DNA from: Planctomycetaceae bacterium
GTDB taxonomy: Bacteria > Planctomycetota > Planctomycetia > Pirellulales > Pirellulaceae
Reading direction: 5' to 3'
Length of the DNA stretch: 64,000 nt
Assembly: GCA_020638995.1 (NCBI GenBank)
Contig: JACKHM010000001.1
Span: 2,790,001-2,854,000, forward strand
Both the position numbers and the translations under genes were made by a program. Below, one piece after another: positions 26,993-35,697 of this stretch. The notes beneath the pieces were generated by a model, which was not told where the DNA came from, did no database searches, and saw only the letters and a list, made by a program, of their open reading frames with translations. Every line of letters begins with the position of its first letter. The first letter of the stretch is position 1.

Positions 26993-28603
26993 TCAGCGGA
27001 GATAGAGTGCGTGGAAGCGAATCGCCGTATTGTTTCTTCCTTCGAAGGTTACGCGAAGACGCACGGAGCCGGGCAGATCGCGGAGTTCGTGGTGACCCTT
27101 CCACGTTACAGGTGTTTGAAAACCGCTCGCGCTCACAATGGCCGCCTTCGGACCGGAGTATTGTGGCAGGGGACGCGTGTAGCGATCCAGCAACTCCACC
27201 TTAATCGCGGCGTCGTCGCCAAGGCCGTCGGCGTTTACATAGAAGCGATGGCCTATCGATTGCCGCAGTGAGATGGCTGACGTCATGAACTCGCTCACGG
27301 TCCTTTCCATCTGGTAGTTGCCTTTGCCTTCGGTGGTCTTGTCGACGACCAGACTGCCGAAGCGATCTCGGGGGAGAGTGGCGATGCCTACACCGCCCCG
27401 GGGTGGTGCGCCCTGCCAATTTCGCGGGTCCCAGGCTCCGTAATAGATCAGCGTTTGAGCACCGATGTTCTCGAATCCCTGCCCCTGCAGCAAGCCTCCC
27501 TGATCCCATTCGCCGTCCGAGCCGCGTTTTAGAAACGTCCACTCGTGAAGCGGCTCGCGAAACCGCAGCCCATCGTTGCTCATGACAAACCCCAAATCGA
27601 CGGTGACGTCTTTCCAGTCCTTCGCTCCATGCCAGCGTCCGGACACACCGAGCAAGACATTGCCGCGATGCCACACGCTGATCGCTTCGTGGTTCTGTTC
27701 GCCTTCGCGGCTGCGGCCCGGCCCCAGCAACTCGTGCTGTTGAACGCGCACGAAGCTGACGGCGCTGGACTGACTCCAGCTAACAAAGTCGGGTGACACG
27801 AATGATCGCACGACGCGACCATGAAACGGACGAGCCGCTGCGATGGCGTTCTGTCCCGACAGATGATACAGCCCGTCCCACTTGTAAAGGCCGCCAACCG
27901 GCTCGAAGTGCAGCGGCGGGATGAGCGTGTCCTGGAGTGGCAGTTCGGCCGCTTGCGGTTGTGAGTCGATCGCCAATTTCCAGGTGAACCCGTCGCGGCT
28001 GACGTATGGCGCGAACGTCCCTAGCCGGACTTCGTTCTTCGGAAACCAGACGTGAGCTCCCATCTTGTAGCGTCGATCCGGGTCGGGATCGTCGGGATCA
28101 TGCAGCACCTTGAGATTGACGACTCCAAGCGGCGGATCCATCTCTACAAGGTTGTTCTTCAGCGTGCCTCCGGATTGCACCAGACCCAGCTCGGGTTTCG
28201 TCCAGCGAATCCCATCCTCACTTTCAGCGTACGCCACGCGCCACGGGACAGATCGCGGCGTGTCTGGATTCAACCTCTCGGCGGTCGATACGGCGACATA
28301 CCACATACGGAACCTGCCCGAGTCGCGATCGCGAAGGACCGACCCATAGAACTGCACAGCCCACGAATCACACGATCCCTCCGGTCCACGGTCGAGGACG
28401 GGATTGTCGGGGTGCCGCTGTGGCGAATTCATTTCCAGTTTCAAATTCTGAGTGAACGGGATGGATATGTCATCAAAGGCAAACAATGTTTCTGCTTGCG
28501 TCTCGTCGAAGAACGCCGGCTCGTCGGCGATCGCTGGCGACTGGAATCGTGTCAACGCCAGCAGGCAGGCCGCAACACGCAGCGGCAGAGATGCATCAGT
28601 CAT
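26993..28603 (-). CDS. Exported GH32/GH43-like beta-propeller protein
   Basis: This 536-residue protein has a signal peptide and a five-bladed propeller layout resembling GH32/43/68 glycosidases: HPDNPVLDRGPEG near the start, SGRFRMWYVA, YAESEDGIRWTKPELGL and YVSRDGFTWK. A beta-sandwich end follows (IKVELLDRY, GSVRLRVTFEG). It overlaps the preceding gene by 8 bp and is therefore probably translationally coupled to it. The upstream protein carries the same fold as its C-terminal half, indicating duplication. Substrate unknown; a role on plant or algal glycans is inferred. Confidence 0.65.
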   Translation of the reverse strand: MTDASLPLRVAACLLALTRFQSPAIADEPAFFDETQAETLFAFDDISIPFTQNLKLEMNSPQRHPDNPVLDRGPEGSCDSWAVQFYGSVLRDRDSGRFRMWYVAVSTAERLNPDTPRSVPWRVAYAESEDGIRWTKPELGLVQSGGTLKNNLVEMDPPLGVVNLKVLHDPDDPDPDRRYKMGAHVWFPKNEVRLGTFAPYVSRDGFTWKLAIDSQPQAAELPLQDTLIPPLHFEPVGGLYKWDGLYHLSGQNAIAAARPFHGRVVRSFVSPDFVSWSQSSAVSFVRVQQHELLGPGRSREGEQNHEAISVWHRGNVLLGVSGRWHGAKDWKDVTVDLGFVMSNDGLRFREPLHEWTFLKRGSDGEWDQGGLLQGQGFENIGAQTLIYYGAWDPRNWQGAPPRGGVGIATLPRDRFGSLVVDKTTEGKGNYQMERTVSEFMTSAISLRQSIGHRFYVNADGLGDDAAIKVELLDRYTRPLPQYSGPKAAIVSASGFQTPVTWKGHHELRDLPGSVRLRVTFEGRNNTAIRFHALYLR

Positions 28604-31061
28604 TCTTTGAATCTCCCCGTGTCAGCCGCAGCGCAAACACTTCGGCGTTGTCGAGATGCAACCGCAGCAAATGTTTTCCCGGTGGGAGGTCGGCCAATCG
28701 CTTCTCTCTCCACAGTGCAACAACACGGAGCGAGTCTTCCGTGATCGGGACGGCGTCGTCCCTGGTGAACCCGCGCAGTCGGTACCCGTCCTCCGTTAGA
28801 ACTTCGACTCGGATCGAACCACCGCTCGCATCACCATTCACGAGAATCTGCTCGACATCGCTGAGGTCGATTGGCTTGAGCGTGATCTGGCCCTTGTTCG
28901 CCAAGGGTTTTTTCAGAGTCGACTGAGCGCTGATCGCAACAGGTCGCAGGCCGGCGAATCGATCCATCGGGATCGTTGCCAGACCTACACCACTTTGCTG
29001 ACTCGCGTCGGTCAGTTTCGCGCCGCCGCCGATCGCACCGCTGTTGTAGCCTCCGTAATAGAAGCGAATTTCGTCGTCGAGAATCACCGGTGTCGAATTG
29101 GTAAAGATGCCGCCATTGGAGAAAGCCTGTTCGCCAGCGGGGAAGAAAGGCTGGTCGCGGAAGGGTCTGTGCCATTGAATGCCGTCGCGGCTGACCATCA
29201 GCTCGACATGCATCAAATCAGCCTTCGCTCCGGTGACCTCACCGCGAGCGCGAAGAATTTGGTTCAGGCAGAAATATACGCCCTTGTGATAGAAGACCGG
29301 TGACGTGTGGAACTCGGTGTTTGGCGGATCGTGCTCATCCGGCCAGGCAACGATCTGCGGCTTCGACCAGTTGAGGAAATCGGAACTCTCGACACGTGCC
29401 ATCGCGTGCTTCCAGGCGAGGCCGCCAGCCGGTCCCTGAATCCAGCACTTGCCGTATGCGAAGTAGGCGCCTTGCTGTGGGTCGAACATCACATCCGCAG
29501 CATCCGACATCGACAGCGGAATGGCCCAAGTCTTGCGAGTGAACTGTTTACTCGCGTCCCAATGTTCCGAGTAGACCTCTTCATCGAGGAAAGGCGGCTG
29601 TAGACCTCGACCGCCGTAAGCCGTGCGATTCAGTGGATTGCGGCTCGACTTCGTCCAATGGATTCCGTCCGGCGAGAAGGCCGCGTGAAAGCCCGGCCAC
29701 TCTCGACCGTCGTCGTCCTTCGAGAAATCTGTGTAGAGCATTTTGTAGCGGCGTGATTCGTCCGGCTCGTGCGGTTCATACAACACGGAATTCGCATACC
29801 GGTCGCCGTAGCCTGCGTCGCCCGTCAACACGATGTTGGTCTTTGAGTGATGTCCGGCAAATGGCTTTCGTTCGGTCCGGAAGTCGTGGACATCAAAAAA
29901 CGGCTTGGTGAACGAAACGCCGTCGTCGGACTCGGCAAGACATACTACGCACTTGTGCGACTTGCGTTGGTCGCGGTCGCCGGCATAAGCCTGATACCAG
30001 AGTTGATAACGCCCCGTGTCCGGACGATGCACGACGCTTGTCCACCCGATCGCCATCTCCCAGGGCTGGTCTTCGCGAATCAGCGGGTTGTCCGGATGAA
30101 GCGTGGCCGGATGTAGCACTCGCTGCGTGCCCGAGCGGTACAAAACGTGATGGTCGTCAACAAACAGCAAATCATCTTCGGCAGCTTTAGCTACATATGA
30201 CGATTTGCCAAGGGCGTCGGGGACCTGACGGAGAATCCAGTCGGCCGCTCGTTGTGAACTGCCGCGAGGAGTTGTGTGCCCGCGAGGCTCCGGCAGCACA
30301 TTCAGTTCCACCTGGCTGTCCAGCCGTTGCTCGCGCGATGCGGACGCCAGTCTTCGCGCGAGCGCAATTGCTCGGTCAGTCCCGACGCGCTCGTCCTGAT
30401 CGCCGATCACGATCCACACGGGACGCCCGGCAAGCTGCTCGGCCCGGCTTTCCAGACTCAGCTTGGGCACAAACGGAGAATAGGCGAGAGCCCGGAACTC
30501 GCTGAGGGCCGCGAGGTCCGTAACGGGCGCAAAGCCAGCCGCGCATTTCACTCGCTTGTCATGGGCCGCGAAGTGAATGGCGAGAAACCCGCCGCGGGAT
30601 GTTCCGCACGCCGCGATGCGTTCCGGATCGGCGATGCCCAACTTGACTAGGCGATCAAGCACGCAGGTTAGCCGCGCATTCGACTCGGCCACAAAGTCAT
30701 GCTCCTTAGCTGCGCGGTGACTCCAGCCCGACAGGCCTGCCGGTTCACCGTCCCTGGTCTGAGTTCCATGGCACGGAAGATCGATCGACACACAGACCCA
30801 ACCGTGTCCGCCAAGCTCGTTGCCGCACTGACGGAAGTACGGACTCTCGAGTGTAGACTCGATTGTCCCTGCGAGGACAAACAGAGCGGGCGCCGGCCCG
30901 TTTCCAATTCGGTTCCACAAGCCGAACTCAATTCCTTCCGGTGTCGATTGCCGCAAGATTTCTGGAGGAAGCTGGTCGGCAGTCGATGGCTCATCTGCCA
31001 TTAGCGTAACTGCCGAGATAGCCATGAGCGCGATGACTGTGCGAGTCGACCAGGCCTTCAT
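28596..31061 (-). CDS. Alpha/beta hydrolase fused to a GH32/GH43-like propeller
   Basis: This 821-residue protein starts at 31061 with a signal peptide (MKAWSTRTVIALMAISAVTL), the first protein-like start. The N-terminal third is an alpha/beta hydrolase: VCVSIDLPCHG, nucleophile elbow CGTSRGGFLA, acid region VIGDQDERVG, and His in RGHTTPRGS. From about residue 330 it becomes a propeller like the next gene (HPDNPLIREDQPWEM, RYQLWYQAY, AESDDGVSFTKP), closing with a beta-sandwich. Coupling an esterase to a glycosidase-type propeller suggests attack on acylated glycan (inference). It lies 10 bp after the dioxygenase stop and overlaps the next gene by 8 bp. Confidence 0.75.
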   Translation of the reverse strand: MKAWSTRTVIALMAISAVTLMADEPSTADQLPPEILRQSTPEGIEFGLWNRIGNGPAPALFVLAGTIESTLESPYFRQCGNELGGHGWVCVSIDLPCHGTQTRDGEPAGLSGWSHRAAKEHDFVAESNARLTCVLDRLVKLGIADPERIAACGTSRGGFLAIHFAAHDKRVKCAAGFAPVTDLAALSEFRALAYSPFVPKLSLESRAEQLAGRPVWIVIGDQDERVGTDRAIALARRLASASREQRLDSQVELNVLPEPRGHTTPRGSSQRAADWILRQVPDALGKSSYVAKAAEDDLLFVDDHHVLYRSGTQRVLHPATLHPDNPLIREDQPWEMAIGWTSVVHRPDTGRYQLWYQAYAGDRDQRKSHKCVVCLAESDDGVSFTKPFFDVHDFRTERKPFAGHHSKTNIVLTGDAGYGDRYANSVLYEPHEPDESRRYKMLYTDFSKDDDGREWPGFHAAFSPDGIHWTKSSRNPLNRTAYGGRGLQPPFLDEEVYSEHWDASKQFTRKTWAIPLSMSDAADVMFDPQQGAYFAYGKCWIQGPAGGLAWKHAMARVESSDFLNWSKPQIVAWPDEHDPPNTEFHTSPVFYHKGVYFCLNQILRARGEVTGAKADLMHVELMVSRDGIQWHRPFRDQPFFPAGEQAFSNGGIFTNSTPVILDDEIRFYYGGYNSGAIGGGAKLTDASQQSGVGLATIPMDRFAGLRPVAISAQSTLKKPLANKGQITLKPIDLSDVEQILVNGDASGGSIRVEVLTEDGYRLRGFTRDDAVPITEDSLRVVALWREKRLADLPPGKHLLRLHLDNAEVFALRLTRGDSKND

Positions 31062-31071
31062 ACACTCTAAA

Positions 31072-31848
31072 TTAGACGCAGCCATCGTATTCCCGTCCTC
31101 GCAGTAGCACATAAGGCGGCTTCGGTTTTGTCGGGTGCGTCCAGCGAGATTTCGCAGACATGTAGTGCACGGCAAGTCCTCGTCGCGGGCTGTCGGTCCG
31201 ATTCGGTCCGGATCGATGCAGTAGTCGGCTGTGGTGAAACGACACGCTTCCGGCTTGCAGTTCAATCGCAACTTCGCCGGAGGCATCGTACTGATCACGC
31301 CGAACTTGCATGTCCTCACGGTCTCCGACGAGCCACGGTTCGTCGTGATCGAGTATCTCTCCTCGATGGCTTCCCGGTATCACATACAAGCAGCCGTTCG
31401 CCACGGTCGCGTCGTCCAGCGCCGTCCAACAGGTCACAAGATCCGTCGGTTCAATCGTAAAGTAGGCCGAATCCTGATGATAAGGCTTCTCGATTCCACC
31501 CGGCGGTTTCATGAAACACTGACTGCCATACAGCTTGATGTCCGCACCGATCAGCAATTCAACAATATCGAGAATCCTGGGATTGGCTGCGTGTGCCATG
31601 AAGACCGCGTCGCGTTCGGCACACTCGTTGATCTTGCGAATACCAGTCTCGCCGCTCGCAGCGTGGGACGCTGGTTCGAATTCAATCTTCGACGCCGGAA
31701 GCGTGTTCACCACGCCTCTGGCCACCTCGCTAATTCGTCGCTTCAGCCGCTGAAGCTCTTCAGCCGCGAGCAAATTCATAACGGTTACAAATCCGTCACG
31801 ACCGTACCGTACGTCCAGTGAATCTGTGGAGCCCGTCACGAGTTTCAT
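31072..31848 (-). CDS. Phytanoyl-CoA dioxygenase (PhyH) family protein
   Basis: This 258-residue protein belongs to the Fe(II)/2-oxoglutarate oxygenases. The iron facial triad is visible as H-x-D in KPYHQDSAYF and the distal His in FHHSRLLHRSGPN, with an Arg (NRT-SPRRG) to hold 2-oxoglutarate. The start at 31848 (MKLVTGST) is preferred over the longer open frame because similarity begins there (YGRDGFVTVMNLL). No signal peptide is seen, so it works in the cytoplasm, unlike the rest of the operon that follows at 10 bp. Substrate unknown. Confidence 0.8.
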   Translation of the reverse strand: MKLVTGSTDSLDVRYGRDGFVTVMNLLAAEELQRLKRRISEVARGVVNTLPASKIEFEPASHAASGETGIRKINECAERDAVFMAHAANPRILDIVELLIGADIKLYGSQCFMKPPGGIEKPYHQDSAYFTIEPTDLVTCWTALDDATVANGCLYVIPGSHRGEILDHDEPWLVGDREDMQVRRDQYDASGEVAIELQAGSVSFHHSRLLHRSGPNRTDSPRRGLAVHYMSAKSRWTHPTKPKPPYVLLRGREYDGCV

Positions 31849-32084
31849 TGCGCGATGATCTCCGGCGATAACGGTTACGTTCCAGACATACCACACACGC
31901 GTCCGGAATTCAGGTTGCAATTCTACTCTCAAAGGCATGGAAGTGTGTACAGAGCACCAAAAGACGCTGATATTACGTCTTGCCGGTCGCTCGTCGGATA
32001 GCAAAGATGACACTTCACACTTTTGGATTGAACTTTGGTTGCTCAGCGGCCGTGATGGACAAACACTCTTTTCTGGAGACCCCT

Positions 32085-33164
32085 ATGCGATATCACGTTG
32101 TCATGAGTTTGTGTGTCATCACGTTCACAAGCGTCGTAACAAAAGCAGTCCACGGCGACGCGCCGAAGCAGGGTGCCGTGACCCGGGCCGAGTTGGGACC
32201 TGCTGTTGCGCTAGAAACGGTTTTCATACCGCCCGGCGAATTCATGATGGGCAGCACACCGGAAGAAAAACTCTGGGCCGTGGGCATCGAAGGAGGTGCT
32301 CAGGCGGGCACCGAACGAGAATCGTACGAAGGCGAGCACCCGCGAAAGATAAGCGTGAAGTACGGTTTCTGGATGGGCCGCACTGAGGTCACGGTCGGCC
32401 AGTTCCGGCGGTTTGTCGAAGCGACCGGATATGTCACGGATGCAGAGAAGCCGGGGGGCAAGACACAGTGCTTCAATCCGAAATGGATCGGCTACAACCT
32501 CACGACACAGGTGACGCATCCCTGGGAGCCGATGCCGGACAAGAGCTGGCGCGATCCGAATTTTCAGTTTCCACTGCGCGAAGACTTTCCCGTCGTATGC
32601 GTCAGCTGGACCGACGCGCGCGCCTTTGCCGCCTGGCTAACCAACCACGAACGCCAAGCCGGTCGTCTGCCGGACGACCTGGAATACCGCTTGCCGACCG
32701 AGACCGAATGGGAATACGCCTGCCGCGGCGGACGCCCTGACAGTTCGTATTACTGGTGGGGCAACGAGCTAATGGATGGCGAAGGTCGGTTCAACATTTC
32801 GGCAGTCGATTTCCTCCCCGATCGAAAACAGAAATGGCCGCTCAGCAGCGCGCCCTGGAGCGATGGCTTCTCGTTCGTGTCACCCGTCGACCATTATGGC
32901 GAGCGGGGCCGCAACGGGTTCGGCATGGCCGACATGTGTGGCGGTGTCTGGGAAGTGATTCTGGACCATTTCGATCCCAAGGGTGGTCACGAGGAACTTT
33001 ACACGGTGAAGGAGAATCCACGTCCGGTCTGCCGAGGCGGCAATTACTTCGACGTCCCCGGCAACGCCCGCTGCGCCGTCCGACTAGGTCTTGCCGGCCC
33101 GCACTACTCCGACTCTCGTGACGGTTTCCGCATCTGCCTCGGACCGCCACGGGATCACCAGTAG
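32085..33164 (+). CDS. Exported SUMF1/formylglycine-generating-enzyme-like protein
   Basis: This 359-residue protein starts at 32085 with GGAG upstream and a signal peptide. FGE-sulfatase-fold blocks are clear: ETVFIPPGEFMMGS, GRTEVTVGQFRRFVEATGY, YRLPTETEWEYACRGG, NGFGMADMCGGVWE, VCRGGNYFD, DGFRICLG. In true FGE two Cys at the CRGG-type block bind copper. Here the residue after GGNYF is Asp, and a Cys follows only later (ARCAVR), so formylglycine formation is doubtful. It is divergent from the PhyH operon. The lack of key Cys was judged by eye. Confidence 0.75.
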   Translation: MRYHVVMSLCVITFTSVVTKAVHGDAPKQGAVTRAELGPAVALETVFIPPGEFMMGSTPEEKLWAVGIEGGAQAGTERESYEGEHPRKISVKYGFWMGRTEVTVGQFRRFVEATGYVTDAEKPGGKTQCFNPKWIGYNLTTQVTHPWEPMPDKSWRDPNFQFPLREDFPVVCVSWTDARAFAAWLTNHERQAGRLPDDLEYRLPTETEWEYACRGGRPDSSYYWWGNELMDGEGRFNISAVDFLPDRKQKWPLSSAPWSDGFSFVSPVDHYGERGRNGFGMADMCGGVWEVILDHFDPKGGHEELYTVKENPRPVCRGGNYFDVPGNARCAVRLGLAGPHYSDSRDGFRICLGPPRDHQ

Positions 33165-33211
33165 GAGCAAGAGTCGAGGCCGAATTTGTCGCCACTCTGT
33201 TTTCGTCTTCA

Positions 33212-34333
33212 ATGACAACGTGGATAATAATGTTCAATTTGACGCAAGTTCTGAGTACTTTGTGGTTAGTAATTGTTAGTGCCGCAGCGAGCGCCGCCGC
33301 CGAGTGGCCTGCGTTACCTCAGCGCAACGGTGCGGTCGAGATTCCGGCGCAAGAGTGGGTGCAGCAGCCGGGGCCGCGCACGGTGCGAGTGACGATTTCT
33401 TACCCGGGCGGATCGCTGAACAGCGTTATCGAGCAAACCGGCGTCATGCTGACGCTGCACAATTGGGGCGGCGAAGACTGCGCTGGCACAGCCAGTCCCG
33501 ACGCTTTGGCCCAGCGGTTGAATGTGGTGGCCGTGTGCGTGAACTATTTGCAAAGCGGCAAGAAGGCGTCGATCGACGACCCCGAGCCGTATGACTTCGG
33601 CTATCTGCAAGCGATCGACGCGCTGCGCGCATTGTGGTTTGTGTGCGACGGTCTCCAGCGCAGTGGTCGCGAGTTCGATGGCGGACGACTGTACTGCACC
33701 GGTGGGTCAGGAGGTGGCAATGTTACGTTGATGGCCAACAAACTCGCGCCGCGGACGTTCGCCTGCATTATTGATATGTGCGGCATGAAGAAGCTGAGTG
33801 ACGACATCGCGTTCAACCTGCCGGGCGGCAGCGGCCTCGACGCTCGATGGAGCCGCGATCCAGAAAGTGCGAGCTACTTGAGCAATGACGAGCAGGAGTT
33901 GCGATTCGTTGGCCATCCGGATCATCTGCAAGTCATGAGGATGCTGGGGACCTCGGCAAAAATCATCGTCGTGCATGGCGTCGATGATGCGACGTGCCCT
34001 TACGCCGATGCGGTGGAAATGGTTGCCAACATGCAGGCGGCGACGTTAGATGTCGAGCCGCATTTCGTCACCAAGGGCGACATCGACGGCGCGGTCTTCG
34101 CCAGCACCGGGCACTCGCTCGGCAACCGCACTGAGATTGTGTTTCGCGTCGCTGGCAAGTATTTGTCCCCAGACAGCCCGGACTTGCTACGGCGAAAGAC
34201 GCCGAGCGATTTCGAGCGGCGCGCTGAAGTCTGGTATCCGACGAGCCGAGGGCGGTTTGTCATCTCCTACGAGAACGGTTTTCCTGTGGGACGGTTCGAA
34301 GCGGCCAGCGCGACTTTCCCGCCGACGCGTTAA
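33212..34333 (+). CDS. Exported alpha/beta-hydrolase-fold protein (possibly DUF2920)
   Basis: This 373-residue protein has an N-terminal signal peptide (VLSTLWLVIVSAAASAAAEW). The fold is suggested by VMLTLHNWGGEDC, the nucleophile elbow YCTGGSGGGNVTLMANK, an acid segment VVHGVDDATCPY, and His in ASTGHSLGNR. It most resembles the DUF2920 group of esterase-like proteins, but the assignment is tentative. ATG 33230 is an alternative start. It lies 47 bp after the SUMF1-type gene on the same strand, so the two may share a message. Confidence 0.6.
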   Translation: MTTWIIMFNLTQVLSTLWLVIVSAAASAAAEWPALPQRNGAVEIPAQEWVQQPGPRTVRVTISYPGGSLNSVIEQTGVMLTLHNWGGEDCAGTASPDALAQRLNVVAVCVNYLQSGKKASIDDPEPYDFGYLQAIDALRALWFVCDGLQRSGREFDGGRLYCTGGSGGGNVTLMANKLAPRTFACIIDMCGMKKLSDDIAFNLPGGSGLDARWSRDPESASYLSNDEQELRFVGHPDHLQVMRMLGTSAKIIVVHGVDDATCPYADAVEMVANMQAATLDVEPHFVTKGDIDGAVFASTGHSLGNRTEIVFRVAGKYLSPDSPDLLRRKTPSDFERRAEVWYPTSRGRFVISYENGFPVGRFEAASATFPPTR

Positions 34334-34569
34334 ACAGCGTACTTTCTTTCTCGATCGCCAGTGGATTGGAGAGTGACAATCGACACTACGTACGCGCCAG
34401 AGAAAGGAAAGCCTCGCCGCGATTGCGCACGGCAGCTGATTGTCGACCAAAGGTTCACGTTCGCTGGAGAGAAACGAGGCGTTTACCGCCTGACTGACAT
34501 TTGCGAGAAGAGCGTATATGGGAAGAGCTCCGCGAGCTATTCGATGTGTGAACGGGAGCAGGGTATTCG

Positions 34570-35628
34570 CTAATTCAGGAGGTACTCTTCGAACGGAGCC
34601 GAACAGGGCGTGCCCCGAGAGATGAACATCCGACGTTCGGAAGGTTCGATTATCAGCGCGAACACCGTTTGCCAGAAGCCGTAGATGGGGTCATCGTTGG
34701 AATGGCGGCAGATCGATGTCGGGAACCGATCGTGGTCACTTAATATGGCTTGAAGTTCTTCTACCGTGCCTTGCGTGGTCGCGAGCAGGCGATCTATCCG
34801 CTCCTTGCGAGGTTGTGAATCGATCAGCTCCGGAAACTTATCATTGATCGCAACAAGATCAGGATGAAGACAGTGGTTGGTGTGTGCTAAGGGTTCCTTT
34901 GCCATCGGCGTCAGTAGGTGGACACTATCAAGCGTCACTTCCAAGTTGGCTGGTCCCTGGGGCGTCGCAAGCATGATGTTTGCCGGGATCGCGCGGTGTG
35001 CTCGTGAAACGGATTCAACAGCCTCATTGACGGAATGCGCTTCATAGATTTCCCGCAGGATGAAGTAGTGTGGAACGCCCACCGGACGACTTGGCGCGGG
35101 GAGCGTGTTAACACAAGCGCCGATGCCCGTTTCACTCAACCCCATGTAAGTGATCAGCCCCGCTTGCGTACAGACCATGGTCGCGGGCTTCCCCTCAGGC
35201 CTCCGCGTCAACACGACGGTGAATTCATCCAGAACCGGATCGTTGTCCCAAGTCTGGGCCACGATGCAGCGTCCAGCATCCGGCTGGAGAGACAGCGACG
35301 TACATGCCGCGTCATCGTCGGGAGTCAATTGGTTGCGAACTTGCAGCAACATCAAGTCGTCAATCGATACGTTGGCGCCCTCGGCAGTCCCCTGCAACTC
35401 CTCAATTAGATCGGGGCGATACTGCTCGGCGAAGTTCATACTCTGGTGTGCAATCGCGATCGCGCGTTCGCGAGAGACTTTCATCGTTTTGTGAACTCGC
35501 TGCAGAGCCACCTCGCAAAACCCTCGCGTTTGCTGCCGAGTTGCCTCGCCAATCTGGCGTCCGAGTTCGCGTGGAGATCCCTGGACGGAGACTTCTGGAT
35601 ACCTGGTCGGTGTTGTTGTAGTTTGCAT
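34570..35628 (-). CDS. Peptidase C45 / acyl-CoA:6-APA acyltransferase-like Ntn hydrolase
   Basis: This 352-residue protein has the C45 layout: ELGRQIGEATRQQTRGF at the start, ELQGTAEGANVSIDDLMLLQ, the likely autoprocessing site with nucleophile Cys in DDDAACTSLSL, then IVAQTWDND and a Gly-rich ETGIGACVNTL. Members cleave themselves before the Cys and hydrolyse or transfer amide-linked acyl groups. No signal peptide is evident. It lies 69 bp downstream of an FAD protein on the same strand. Substrate unknown. Confidence 0.75.
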   Translation of the reverse strand: MQTTTTPTRYPEVSVQGSPRELGRQIGEATRQQTRGFCEVALQRVHKTMKVSRERAIAIAHQSMNFAEQYRPDLIEELQGTAEGANVSIDDLMLLQVRNQLTPDDDAACTSLSLQPDAGRCIVAQTWDNDPVLDEFTVVLTRRPEGKPATMVCTQAGLITYMGLSETGIGACVNTLPAPSRPVGVPHYFILREIYEAHSVNEAVESVSRAHRAIPANIMLATPQGPANLEVTLDSVHLLTPMAKEPLAHTNHCLHPDLVAINDKFPELIDSQPRKERIDRLLATTQGTVEELQAILSDHDRFPTSICRHSNDDPIYGFWQTVFALIIEPSERRMFISRGTPCSAPFEEYLLN

Positions 35629-35697
35629 TGGTCGTGGCCGATTGGAGTCTCGTGTTGGATTTCGATTGTGAAGTGAATCTGTCGCTTATTGCTCATG

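Noticed and set aside
34361..34573. 70-codon frame between convergent genes
   Set aside because: No ribosome site or motif and it overlaps the C45 peptidase end.
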